Source: Symbiodinium natans (Eukaryota > Sar > Dinophyceae > Suessiales > Symbiodiniaceae). Taken from it: a DNA stretch of 64,000 nt. The notes under the pieces are model-generated. The model was not told the origin of the DNA and made no database searches. It saw only the letters and a list, made by a program, of their open reading frames with translations. Shown in pieces: positions 41,101-49,900 of the stretch. Position numbers and translations under genes: made by a program. The stretch's first letter is position 1, and the number at the start of each line of letters is the position of its first letter. Where the stretch lies: assembly GCA_905221605.1 (NCBI GenBank), contig CAJNDS010002539.1, forward strand, positions 186,001 through 250,000, in the 5' to 3' direction.

Positions 41101-42649
41101 CGACCTGGCCGAAGCGAGAACCATTGGCCGCAGGTGCTCTGGCCCGTCTGGGCGAACGCGCACAAGGAAGCCGAGCTTGGGAGGCACGTGTCAGCTGGCG
41201 ACGTCCTCCAAGTCGATGCTAGGTCCTGCTAGGTTGGCTTTTGGATTATCTTCTCTTTTCCTTATTTAGGTTTATAAGGGGCCCTATATACAAGCCATGT
41301 TTCAAAGGGCTTAAAGGCCAACTCAGGATATCAAGATGTTCGAGGATCGGATTGAGTGCCGGCCCCGCAGCCCACAGCTGCAGCTTCAGGCGGTGCAAGA
41401 CTCAGACTCGTGCGAGCTCCCGGCTTCGAACCTCTCTGCGGAAGACCTGCGATGGCTCAATGACAGGAGTTTCTGGGATGGAGTGCAGAAGCAATCTGCC
41501 AGTCTCCTGCCTGAGCGCTGCAGAGAGCCTTGTATCCTGGATATGTCTTCGCTGGTGTTGCCTGCTGCCACTTGCTTCTCCAACAGATGAACTTTAAACT
41601 TTTTGGGCTTCCTTGCTTATAGTAGGAATCAATAAATAAAGTTTAACCTTTTTTTCCCCTTGGTTGTTGGAGAAGTAAGGCCTTGACGGTTGTCACACGA
41701 AGCCTTCCAGAAGGCATCCGGCCCAAGGCGTACGTTAGCAGCTGCCTCGCAGCGGCCGAGGCTGAGGCTTTCCTCGCAGTCAACGGACTCCGAAGCAAAG
41801 GGCGTTTTTGCCAATGCTCCTCAGCAAACAATCTGGTCGAGCTGCTCGGGAATTCTGCTCTTGTTGGAGCTGGTGATTTGATTCTGGTTATTTCGGATGC
41901 CGTGCGGCGTTCTGGCGAGTTGCGGCCCGATGTCCTCGCGCAGGTTGAGGCAGCCCATCGGCACTGTACCGCCGCTGGCAAAGAGCTCTCAGTTCTGCCA
42001 AATTCTCTGAGTCTGTCGCTCGCCTTGGTAGAGAGCATGCCGCTTTCAAGAAGCAGCCGCGTCCAGCAGGGATCCACCGATGACTGGCATGTCGACGTGC
42101 GGAGTCTGAACGCGCTTTCCCCAACCACATTCGAAGCATTCTCAGAGGCACGGCTGGATGCGAAGCCGCTGACTTGTGCACACCAAATCATACGGCTTCA
42201 GCTGTCCAGCCCTTCATTTCCATCTCAAATGAAAGATCTGGCAGCCGGCAAGAAATTCAGGCTAGGCCCCGTGCTTGTGGATGGCACTATCCACGGCGTG
42301 CTTTGCAACTGGTCGTGCCCGCACCCGGAGTCGTGCCCGAACCAGCACCTTCCAGACAAAGGGGATGAACTCCTCGAAGTTGGCCACTTAGTAGCTGAAT
42401 GAGAGCACTTTGCACGTTTTGGGATACTAGAATCCCCTATCATAGAACTGAAAGTGTGTCTTTTGGGGGGCTTATGAACTCAGCAACTAAGGCAAAGCAG
42501 GTACTGTGTGGCCGGAGACGTTGCCCAGGCACATTAAGAAAGGCGACCATGTCGTCGTCGAGATTCGCACATTCGCGGCTCATGGAATCCTCGTGACGCC
42601 ACTGGAAGTTCAGCGAGGTGACAGGGAAAGGAGGCAACCGCAGCAGTGA
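38193..42649 (+). CDS. PRMT9: PRMT9-like protein arginine methyltransferase
   Basis: Symmetric dimethylation of arginine in nuclear proteins is the known role of animal PRMT9, whose substrate is the U2 snRNP protein SF3B2. About 13 exons: 38193-38378, 38462-38592, 38703-38755, 38871-38989, 39124-39303, 39517-39607, 39793-39917, 40352-40439, 40577-40703, 40824-41226, 41328-41580, 41677-42393 and 42503-42649 (TGA), giving about 870 residues (human 845). Exons 1-4 form a TPR-like N-terminus (ALADEGRYCSALRALHRGLK). Then come WHFAMLNDGPRN, the AdoMet motif LDIGTGTGFLAL split by an intron, HACEQN, the double-Glu loop CEAVDAGLLGEG, LLKPGGRLVPCSATVYG and a His-Trp loop NHWPQ. Exons 11-13 match the second, degenerate methyltransferase half. 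TPR plus two halves fits PRMT9 better than PRMT7. The start is the first ATG of a Lys/Arg-rich N-terminus. Confidence 0.85.
38593..38702. mobile_element. F11-like element forming PRMT9 intron 2
   Basis: CCTACTAACTGAGTAGGTAACC at the left and GGTACTCAGCAACT at the right are inverted repeats. AGGATCT lies on both sides, and joining there keeps the frame. Confidence 0.7.
38757..38870. mobile_element. F5 element forming PRMT9 intron 3
   Basis: CTATATCCCCCCTTGGGAATTG...AACCCAAGAGG...GGTTCTAAGCGGAGTATAG. Confidence 0.8.
38990..39123. repeat. PRMT9 intron 4 with telomere repeats at both ends
   Basis: TTTAGGG units near the left end and CCCTAAA units at the right end enclose degenerate GGGAG sequence. 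CAGGA occurs at both junctions. Confidence 0.7.
39304..39516. mobile_element. F4 element plus telomere array forming PRMT9 intron 5
   Basis: F4 spans 39304-39456 (CTTGGGTACCACATGAACCC to CATCTGGTCCCCAAGG). A CCCTAAA array follows at 39465-39507. CAAGGAACTGG stands on both sides of that array, and a third, diverged copy of the exon start lies inside F4 at 39387-39409. Confidence 0.8.
39608..39792. mobile_element. F4 element forming PRMT9 intron 6
   Basis: CTTGGGTCCGACAGGAACCC to CATTTTGTCCCCCCAAG, with TTTAGGG units inside at 39667-39690. Confidence 0.75.
39918..40351. mobile_element. F4 remnant and telomere arrays forming PRMT9 intron 7
   Basis: It contains GGACC, TTTAGGG units, F4 core TTTTGGGGTCATACGCCC, a (CCCTACA)n stretch at 40188-40226 and then about seventeen CCCTAAA units to 40345. 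Confidence 0.75.
40440..40576. mobile_element. F4 element with telomere insert forming PRMT9 intron 8
   Basis: CCGGGACCAAATGGAACCC to GTTTCATTTGGTCCCCAAGG, with four CCCTAAA units at 40519-40551 in the loop. Confidence 0.85.
40704..40823. mobile_element. F10 element forming PRMT9 intron 9
   Basis: TTGGTAGCCCAGTGGTAACCC to GGGTTACTGGGCTACCAAGG. GCTAC lies on both sides, and the frame continues as GATYASSTF. Confidence 0.9.
41227..41327. mobile_element. Inverted-repeat intron 10 of PRMT9
   Basis: TAGGTTGGCTTTTGG at the left and AAAGGCCAACTCAGG at the right share TTGGC/GCCAA ends. Family F17, single copy here. Confidence 0.6.
41574..41676. mobile_element. Inverted-repeat intron 11 of PRMT9
   Basis: CTTCTCCAACAG at the left is complementary to TTGTTGGAGAAG at the right. 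A second pair, GAACTTTAAAC and AAAGTTTAACC, lies inside. Family F18. Confidence 0.75.
42394..42502. mobile_element. F11 element forming the last PRMT9 intron
   Basis: TAGCTGAATGAGAGC at the left, CTTATGAACTCAGCAACTAAG at the right. The interior ATCATAGAACTGAAAGTG is shared with 22618-22706. Confidence 0.8.
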
Positions 42650-42661
42650 TTGGATCTGTGC

Positions 42662-42768
42662 TCAGGGGCTCCAATACCTCTTAATTAACGACTGTTCCTT
42701 AAAGTACAACAGGGTTCCTTGTAGGGTTCAAGGAATATTCCTTAATTACGGGGTGTTGGGGTCTCTGG
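42662..42768. mobile_element. F2b element just after the PRMT9 stop
   Basis: CAGGGGCTCCAATACCTCTTAATTAACG to CGGGGTGTTGGGGTCTCTGGG. Confidence 0.8.
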
Positions 42769-42835
42769 GTGCCATCCTCACCAGTGCGTGCAAAACATTG
42801 TCGCGGTCTTGCTGGTGATGCGAAGCTATCATATA

Positions 42836-42935
42836 GGGGTCGGAATAATTACTAATAGTACTCCCTTGTGGTCCTTTATGAATATACGATAGTAACCCCC
42901 AAAACCTATTCTAATTATTAAAGCCCCAATAGCCG
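42836..42935. mobile_element. F7 inverted-repeat element
   Basis: GGGGTCGGAATAATTACTAATAGTACTCCC with ACCCCCAAAACCTATTCTAATTATTAAAGCCCCAATAG. Confidence 0.8.
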
Positions 42936-43070
42936 CCCACCTTAACACACACTCTCGTACTTCGAATGCAATGGGCGGTTTGTGGTTTATATCTAATAGG
43001 GTTCATGGTATTAACATGTCAGGTGCAGAATATTTAGTGTGTTATATCCAGCTTACGGTCAGGTTCGTGA

Positions 43071-43213
43071 CCTTTGGACCCAGATGAACCCTAAAATTGG
43101 GGTCATATACCCTATGCTACTACACCCCCTATTAGGGTAATATAAACACCCCTCCAGATTCATATAATATGGGGCCCCAACCCGAAGCCCTTTTCGGGTT
43201 CATTTGGTTCCCA
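43071..43213. mobile_element. F4 introner-like element
   Basis: CCTTTGGACCCAGATGAACCC to GGGTTCATTTGGTTCCCAA, a good copy with a complete core. Confidence 0.85.
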
Positions 43214-43225
43214 ACTCCAGTCCAA

Positions 43226-43342
43226 ACTTGGAGGTTCATAGCTACCAACAAGTAGGGTCGGCTATATGTACCCTAAGTGAGGCGATAACTATAGTTGCCC
43301 TACGTATAACCCTACTTAGTATAAGTACCCGTGAACCTCCAG
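43226..43342. mobile_element. F1 introner-like element
   Basis: ACTTGGAGGTTCATAGCTACC to AGTACCCGTGAACCTCCAG, only 12 bases after the F4 element. Confidence 0.85.
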
Positions 43343-43348
43343 AGGTTT

Positions 43349-43565
43349 AGGGTCTAGGGTTTAGGGTTTCGGGTTTAGGGTTTAGGGTTTCGGGTTTAGA
43401 GTTTAGGCTTTATAGGGATTTGGCTTTAGGGTGACAGCCCACTGTCAGGTTCAGCCTCCCCCGGCTCCAGCGCCAGCGCCGCCTCCGGGAGCTTTCTCGG
43501 GCGTGGCAACAGTAGCTCGGCTTGGGTTTAGGGTTTAGGGTTTAGGGTTTAGGGTTTAGGGTTTG
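43349..43565 (+). repeat. Two TTTAGGG arrays around a candidate exon
   Basis: Arrays at 43349-43412 (with TTTCGGG variants) and 43525-43565 bracket the Pro-rich piece. Confidence 0.9.
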
Positions 43566-46500
43566 CTGTGATAGGGTGTAGATTCTGTGAAGGTTAGGTT
43601 TCGGACCAAGCTCGAATGCTTCGTGATCGAAAGCTTCGTGAGGTGCGAAGAGCACCTTTGGCCCGATTGCGGAGGGCCATCTAACACTTTTCTCCCACCC
43701 CACGCCGTCCAAGGCGGCAAAGCCGCCCAAACCTGTTCCTTTTAGGGTTTAGGCCTAAATTGGGACAATAGTCCACTTCTAAAAACTTATTCAGTTTCAA
43801 TTCAGGGGTCGGAGGGAAGGTTGCAGGAAGTGCCAGGTCTCCAGGCACCTTACCTGCTAGGGGGGCTAGGGCCAGGACCCGGCCTGAGGCCCCCTCATCC
43901 CTGAGCACGCTGCGGCGAGGGGTCCGGGTCCTCCTGACCTCCAGGTCAGGGAGGGGGGGGGGTTTAGGGTATTTACTTTATTATAAGGGAGCAGTACTGG
44001 TCCCGAGGAGAGTGTGTTCCGGTACCGGGCCCATCGTGGGTGCTACCGACCGCCATGCTGTGGGAGGCGGGCGAGCGACCTCGGCCCGCTTGCGCCATCG
44101 AGGTCGGAGGGCTGAAGCCGCCCCCCAACGTAGGGGGGCGGCCTAGGCCCTGAGTTTAGGGTGTTTGCCGGCAGCCTCCAAGTCCGTTGCCCAAAGGGGT
44201 TTAGGGGTTAGAGTTTGGGGTTTTAAGGTTTAGGGTTTTTGCATTTTAGGGTTGTCCCTTGTGAAAAGAATTCTAGGGTTTAGGGTTTATGGTTTGGGGC
44301 TTCAGGGTTTAGGCGTTTATAGGGTTCTACGCAACCAATTCTAACAGCTCGAGCTGCCATTCTCAGTCTGGGGTGCCGCCGACGCCCACACCAGCACCAG
44401 GCCAAACCCGAGTTGTTTATTCAGGTTTAGGGTTTGGGGTTCAGGGTTCAGGGTTCAGGGTTTAGCGGGGTGGTTCAAGAACCCGAAGCGAACAAGAGCC
44501 AACTTCATGGCATGGATATCAGCTCCCGGCTCAAGGGCACCCAACTTGAGGGGTTGGCATGTACCCACAGAGCCCAATATTGCATAATTAAGGAATATAC
44601 CTTCAATCATACTCAGGATCCCTATATGAGTTAAGGAGTATTCCTGAATTAAGCAATATTGGGTTCTTTGGGTAGTACCTTGTAGCTCGCAGTGTTGCAT
44701 CGCTCAGCATTGCGGCTGAAGTTGAAAGAGGGTTTTGGGCTGATAGGGTTTAGGGTTTAGGGTTTAGGGTTTAGGGTTTAGGGTTTAGGGTTTAGGGTTT
44801 AGGGTTTAGGGTTTAGGGTTTAGGGTTTAGGGTTGGGTGTGCCCCCCCATGAACTACAGTCCTGAATAAGAATTGGAGCATACTACCTATTAGCATCCCT
44901 ATCAAGGAGTGTTAGGGTTTAGGGTTGAGGGTTTAGGGTGGTAGTATAAGGGGGGGAACATCCCACGGTATGTTGTGAACTGGACCCGCACCAGCAGTCG
45001 AACCTTGAACCTTAATGCGTCACGTCCTGTCCGACCCAAGTTGAAGCCTTGCCTCCCGCCGTGCGGGTGTGAGAGTCGAAGCCCTAAACCGTATAACCCT
45101 ATAAACCTATACACCCCCAAACCCCCAAACCCTAAACTCTAAACCCTAAATCCTAAGAAAGTAATACCCCGAACCCTAAGCCGAGGAGTGTGGTGTGAGG
45201 CTGCTAGGCAGGTAGCAAAGAAAATTCCCGGAAGTGAGCTGCCAAGAGGCCAAAGACACATTGGAGAAGAGGAAACTAGGTTGGGATGTGTTCCCTCTTA
45301 TACTCGCAGCCCTTAATAGGGTTTTCAAGAGGGGGGGGGGGGTACTATATTCCCTATAGCCCTCTATCCTGAGAGGTTCATGGGTGCGTAGAAGTAGAGT
45401 CTGAAGTACCCTAAACAGAGTCATAGGTATACTTCCCATACTTATAACCCTACCCATGAACCTCCAAGTAGCCCTAAGCCCTAAGCCCTAAACCCCAAGT
45501 AGGTGCGGTGGCCAGCGCAGCCCTGACTTTGGCAGCGCTGGAGGCCCTTCCTTAAGCAGGGGTTTATTTAGGGTTTAGTTTTTTGGGGTTTAGGGTTTAT
45601 AGGGCTTCGGGCTTAGGGCTTCCGCTGCGAGCCCAGCTGCAAAATAGCGTTTAGGCTTGAACCAGCGGCAACCTCGAACCACACACCTACACCTGAAGAG
45701 ACTTCCCGAAAACTGGCAACTTCGCAGTGCTGATTGTTCTAAACGTGCCTATCATTTTACAGTGCATTTTTTTCAGAGTACTATCGGGGACGGATTACTT
45801 ACTAGTAGTATTCCCCCACTATAAGTATACTATACTACTCCCCAAAACCCATTCTGATTTTTTCGGCCCCTAACGTATTTTTGCGCAGCCGGTCACTTTA
45901 AGGAATAGCTCAGCTCTGCCTTCGAACGTCATCTTCCCAGCTTGTTAACCCTGCGGCCAAGCCTGGGGCCCCAAAATCCTAAACCCTAGCCCTCAACCCT
46001 AAGCCCTAGGCCGAAGGCCTAAGGCCTAAGCCCTGCCATAAACCCTACAGCCCCGAACCCGGCGTTACCATTGACCTACCCTAAACCCTTGTACTGACAA
46101 CCCTGCCAAGCCTCTTATACGTCAGCCCCGGCATGCTCCCCGACTTGGAGGTTCAGGGCACCGATAACCCCAGTTATAATTGTACTTACAATCCCCTAGG
46201 TAGGTTACAAGTAGACTTCTAATTGGGGTTATATGTACCCATGAACCTCCAAGTACACCATTAAAAAACAACGCTAGATGCCCTGAATCCGGTTGTGATG
46301 CCCTAAGCCCCATGAAGCTCTCCATGTGAGACCTAGAGAATCTAGAATCCCTAAAGGCCCTAAAGCAAAAGGGCATCATTTGGCACCCAGAGAACCTTGC
46401 GAAGCCTAAAACAAACAGGGTACCACCTCGGCACCTTGAAAACCCTGAAAACCCCTAAAACCAACAGGGCACCACCTCGGTACACCACCTCGGTGGAACC

Positions 46501-46772
46501 TCCTGAAACCCCGAAAACCAACAGGGCACCGCCTCAGTACCTAGAACCCTGCTTGGAGGTTCAAGTAGGGTTATAAGTACCCAAAGTAAGGTTATCACCA
46601 TAGTTTGCCCTACTTATAACCCTACGTTTACGTACCCTTATGAACCTCGAAGTGGAACCCCTAAACCCTAAACCCTAAACCCTAAACCCTAAACCCTAAA
46701 CCCCTCAATGAACAGGGGATCACCTCGGTGGATCCGGTCAAGTCCGAGGTCGCAACGGGAGGGGCTGTGACG
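43449..46772 (+). CDS. Candidate exons, Pro/Ala-rich then helical; gene unidentified
   Basis: Exon-like pieces after AG acceptors: 43449-43510 (QPPPAPAPAPPPGAFSGVAT), 44367-44425 (SGVPPTPTPAPGQTRVVYS), 44476-44560 (PEANKSQLHGMDISSRLKGT) continuing after an F2 element at 44674-44736 (VARSVASLSIAAEVERGF), 45497-45551 (GAVASAALTLAALEALP) and 46716-46772 (GITSVDPVKSEVATGGAVT). They have no stops, are GC-rich and lie on the plus strand, so they may be the 5' part of the coiled-coil gene that follows. No start codon or homologue was found. Confidence 0.35.
44563..44673. mobile_element. F2 element between candidate exons
   Basis: CCCACAGAGCCCAATATTGC to GCAATATTGGGTTCTTTGGG. Confidence 0.9.
44737..44836 (+). 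repeat. TTTAGGG array
   Basis: Fourteen perfect units. Confidence 0.95.
44849..44966. mobile_element. F8 element with telomere insert
   Basis: TACAGTCCTGAATAAG...TATCAAGGAGTG, then TTTAGGG units at 44912-44940, then GTAGTATAAGGGGGGGAACATCCCA. Confidence 0.75.
45082..45170 (-). repeat. Degenerate CCCTAAA array
   Basis: Mixed CCCTATAAA, CCCCCAAA and CCCTAAA units. Confidence 0.8.
45280..45368. mobile_element. F8 inverted-repeat element
   Basis: TGGGATGTGTTCCCTCTTATACTCGCAGCCCTTAATAGGG...CTATATTCCCTATAGCCC; the right end is lost at the start of the next F1. Confidence 0.65.
45369..45469. mobile_element. F1 introner-like element
   Basis: GAGAGGTTCATGGGTGCGTAG to CCCATGAACCTCCAAGT, directly following the F8 element. 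Confidence 0.8.
45784..45872. mobile_element. F7 inverted-repeat element
   Basis: GGGGACGGATTACTTACTAGTAGTATTCCC with ACTCCCCAAAACCCATTCTG...GGCCCCTAA. Confidence 0.8.
46143..46254. mobile_element. F1 introner-like element
   Basis: ACTTGGAGGTTCAGGGCACC to GTACCCATGAACCTCCAAGT. Confidence 0.9.
46385..46548 (+). repeat. Minisatellite carrying an acceptor/exon-start motif
   Basis: AACAGGGYACCRCCTCRGTACC recurs at about 46418, 46467 and 46521 with variable spacers rich in CCTGAAAACC. The same motif, as AACAGGGGATCACCTCGG, forms the acceptor and start of the candidate exon at 46716. Confidence 0.75.
46551..46653. mobile_element. F1 introner-like element
   Basis: GCTTGGAGGTTCAAGTAGGG to CGTACCCTTATGAACCTCGAAGT. 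Confidence 0.8.
46659..46708 (-). repeat. CCCTAAA array
   Basis: Seven units right before the acceptor of the exon at 46716. Confidence 0.95.
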
Positions 46773-46995
46773 GTTTAGGGTTTAGGGTTTCGGGTTTGGG
46801 GTGTAGGGTTTAGGGTGTTTAGGGTTTAGGGTTTATCGGGCTTTGAAGGACGGTCTTACGAGGGCTGCCAGTGGCCCAGAGGGTTTTGGGGGTTTAGGCT
46901 TTAGGGTTTAGGGTATTTCGGGTACTTAGGGTATGTAGGGTCCTGTAGGATATCTAGGGTATTTAGGCTCAGGGTTTATGTTGTTTTTCCTGGCA

Positions 46996-49900
46996 GTCGT
47001 TCGCGGTCAAGTTGCAGGAAAGGGTTTCGGGTTTAGGGTATGGTATTTGGGGACTGGGGCTTTGGTTAAAGAAAGGGTCTTGGAGCAGGAGATGTGAGAA
47101 GCTGAGAGGAACAACCCGAACCTTAAACCCTAAACCACGTGGGCTTAGGGTGTAGGGTGTAGGGTTTAGGGTTTAGGGTTTAGGGACCCGAAGCCCTATA
47201 AACCATGCGTGCATTTCTTGATGCCCTGCTGCTGCCATGCTCCAATTTACTCGCAGCTAACGCGTTTTCGTGTAATTGGGCCCCCTCAGGCCACGAAAGC
47301 CTTGGAAGAAGAGGCTGAGAAGAAGCTGGGTTCTGAGTGTATCTCTTGACCTCATGTGGGGGTCTCCGAACATCGGGGACCCCCAAAGTAGACCCCCAAA
47401 TAAAGCAGGACTCTCTCATAAAAAAGCGGGACCCAAAAAAGGTACCCCCCATTTCGGAAACCACCATGTCTTGGAACTTGCAGGTATGTCAGGGCTGACT
47501 ACCGTCCCTCTATAGGAGGTAAAAACGTGCAGTCTTTTGGTGGTACGTCAGCCCTAAACCCTAAACCCTAAACCCTAAACCCTAAACCCTAAACCCTAAA
47601 CCCTAAACCCTAAACCCGCAAAAGAGGGGAGGGCTGAAGACCTACCAGGCTGTGGGCTTAGGGCCACTTATAGGGTTCATGGAGGATGCCGTAGCGCAGC
47701 CCCACATGGGCCTAAAGCTGTCCTGGCCCTGTAGACCCTAAACCCTCGACCCTGGTTGGGTTTAGGGTTTAGGGTTTAGGGTTTAGGGTTTAGGGTTTAG
47801 GGTTTAGGGTTTAGGGTTTAGGGTTTAGGGTTTAGGGTTCCGGAAGCCCCTGACTTGCATGCATCTATCGTCCCGAACATGTGTACCCTGCAGTGTGGCT
47901 GGTCTGCTGGCAGGTGGCACGAAAAAAAGCCCTAAACCCCCTAAACCCTAAACCCTAAACCCTAAACCCTAAACCCTAAACCCTAAACCCTAAACCCTAA
48001 ACCCTAAACCCTAAACCCTAAACCCTAAACCCTAAACCCTAAACCCTAAACCCTAAACCCTAAACCCTAAACCCTACCCCTAAACCCTAAACCCTAAACC
48101 CTGAACCCTAAACCCTAAACCCTAAACAAGAACAGATATTTGGCGACTCCCCGCAAGCCCCCGAGGCGGAAGGAGGAACTGAAAGCCGCGCGCGAGAAGC
48201 GAAACAAGGATGGCAGCCTTTTCGGGCTCTGGGGCAATTTGGGGTTAAGGTTATGTGGGTTGGTGTTCTCTTTAAGTAGGGTTTCTGTTTTAAAGGGGTA
48301 TAAACATATATATATATATATATATATTCGGGATTCTTATACGAGGTTAAGGGTTGAAGTCGTTTGGGCTGTCATGGAGCTTGCTTGGCCGGGCTTTGTG
48401 AAATGGGGGCTTACGATAAGAAGGGACCCCTAACAAAGTCCCCCCAAATAGTAGGATTCCCTTCTAAGAAGAAACCCAATACGGTACCCCCTAATTTCGG
48501 AATCCCTCACATAGGTCCGGCCAATGGCCGGAGCTCCTGTGGATGCTGCTCGCTCGCTCGCAGCACCATCCTTGCACAAATGTGGGCCAGTGCCCGACCA
48601 CAGACCCGCACATATCTACACAACCCCACGCAAATCCGCCCACACAGAGACACAGAGACACACAGAGACACACAGAGACACACAGAGACACACAGAGACA
48701 CACAGAGACACACACACACACACGCACAGAAACACACCGAGAAACACACCGAGAAACACACAGAGAAACACACAGAAAAACACACAGGCACATAGACACA
48801 GAGAGGAAGAGAGAGATATGGGGTTGGAGCTTGTGACCTTGGCTGGCTTTAGGCTTTTGGGCTTCAGGGTTGGGCTTTGTTTGCCTCCAAATTCCAAGGG
48901 ATTCTGTTGGCACCCATTGCCAATGAATAGTTGCAGGAAGTGAATGCAGAGTACAGGCCAAAGGAAGGAGACTACAGCAAACAGCACCAGCTGCAACAAC
49001 TAAAGTGCTCAAAGCCCTAAACCAAACCCGAAACCCTAAACCTTGAATCCTAAACCCTGAACGCTAGATCCACCCCCTAGGGTTAGGCTTGCGCGCCCGA
49101 AAAAACCCACCCTGCTTGCTACCAGTGCGTGCGAAGGGCCAGAGCATCCATGCCCGCACGATGAGTACGTCCATGTTGCCAGTGCGTGTGAATGGCCAGA
49201 GCATCCATGCCCGCACGATGAGTCCGGTGGTTAGGTTTTAGGGTCTAGGGTCTCCCTGCAGGAGCTCAAACGGGGCCCTGGTGTCAGGGCCTCGGGTGCT
49301 GGGTTTTGAATCAATTCAAACCGATGTCCTCTGCGGGCGCACCAAAAGCTGGGCGGGAGTGCTCAGATCTTCCCAAGCCCCACAATTCAGGAACATTCCC
49401 CCAATTCATACTCAGATCAGTATTAAGAATTAGGGTCTCTTCCTTACTTGAGGGGTTTTGCACGATCTGGGTCTTCCGCGCACAGGAGAATTGTACGAAG
49501 CTGCGGTCTGCATGTTGCTTGTGGGACTTGAAGAACGGGAACCTTGTCGCTTTTCCTCAGCCCCTGTCAGCACAGCTCAACCCTGTAAATTGGGTTTAGG
49601 GTTTCAGGGTTTAGGGTGTAGGGTTTAGGGCCTAACGACTGGGTATCCCATCCCCCCTCATCATCAAATTCAAAGAAGATCATCGTCGCGACTGGCCACC
49701 AGTGAGGTTGCTGCTCTCGTGCAGGGTGCACTTGCCCCAGCTCTGGTGCCCGTCTGCTTAGTTCTTGGTCTGCGCATTCGCCTTCGGCATGCGAAGTAGA
49801 GATTGTGAAACATGGGTCCCAGTACTGCAACCGTTTAGGGGAGGCTTTGGGTTGGATCCCAGTATATGTATATATATATGTATATATATATATAATATAG

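Noticed and set aside
48364-49012. His/Thr-rich and Cys/Val-rich proteins
   Set aside because: Translations of the CACAGAGA microsatellite on both strands.
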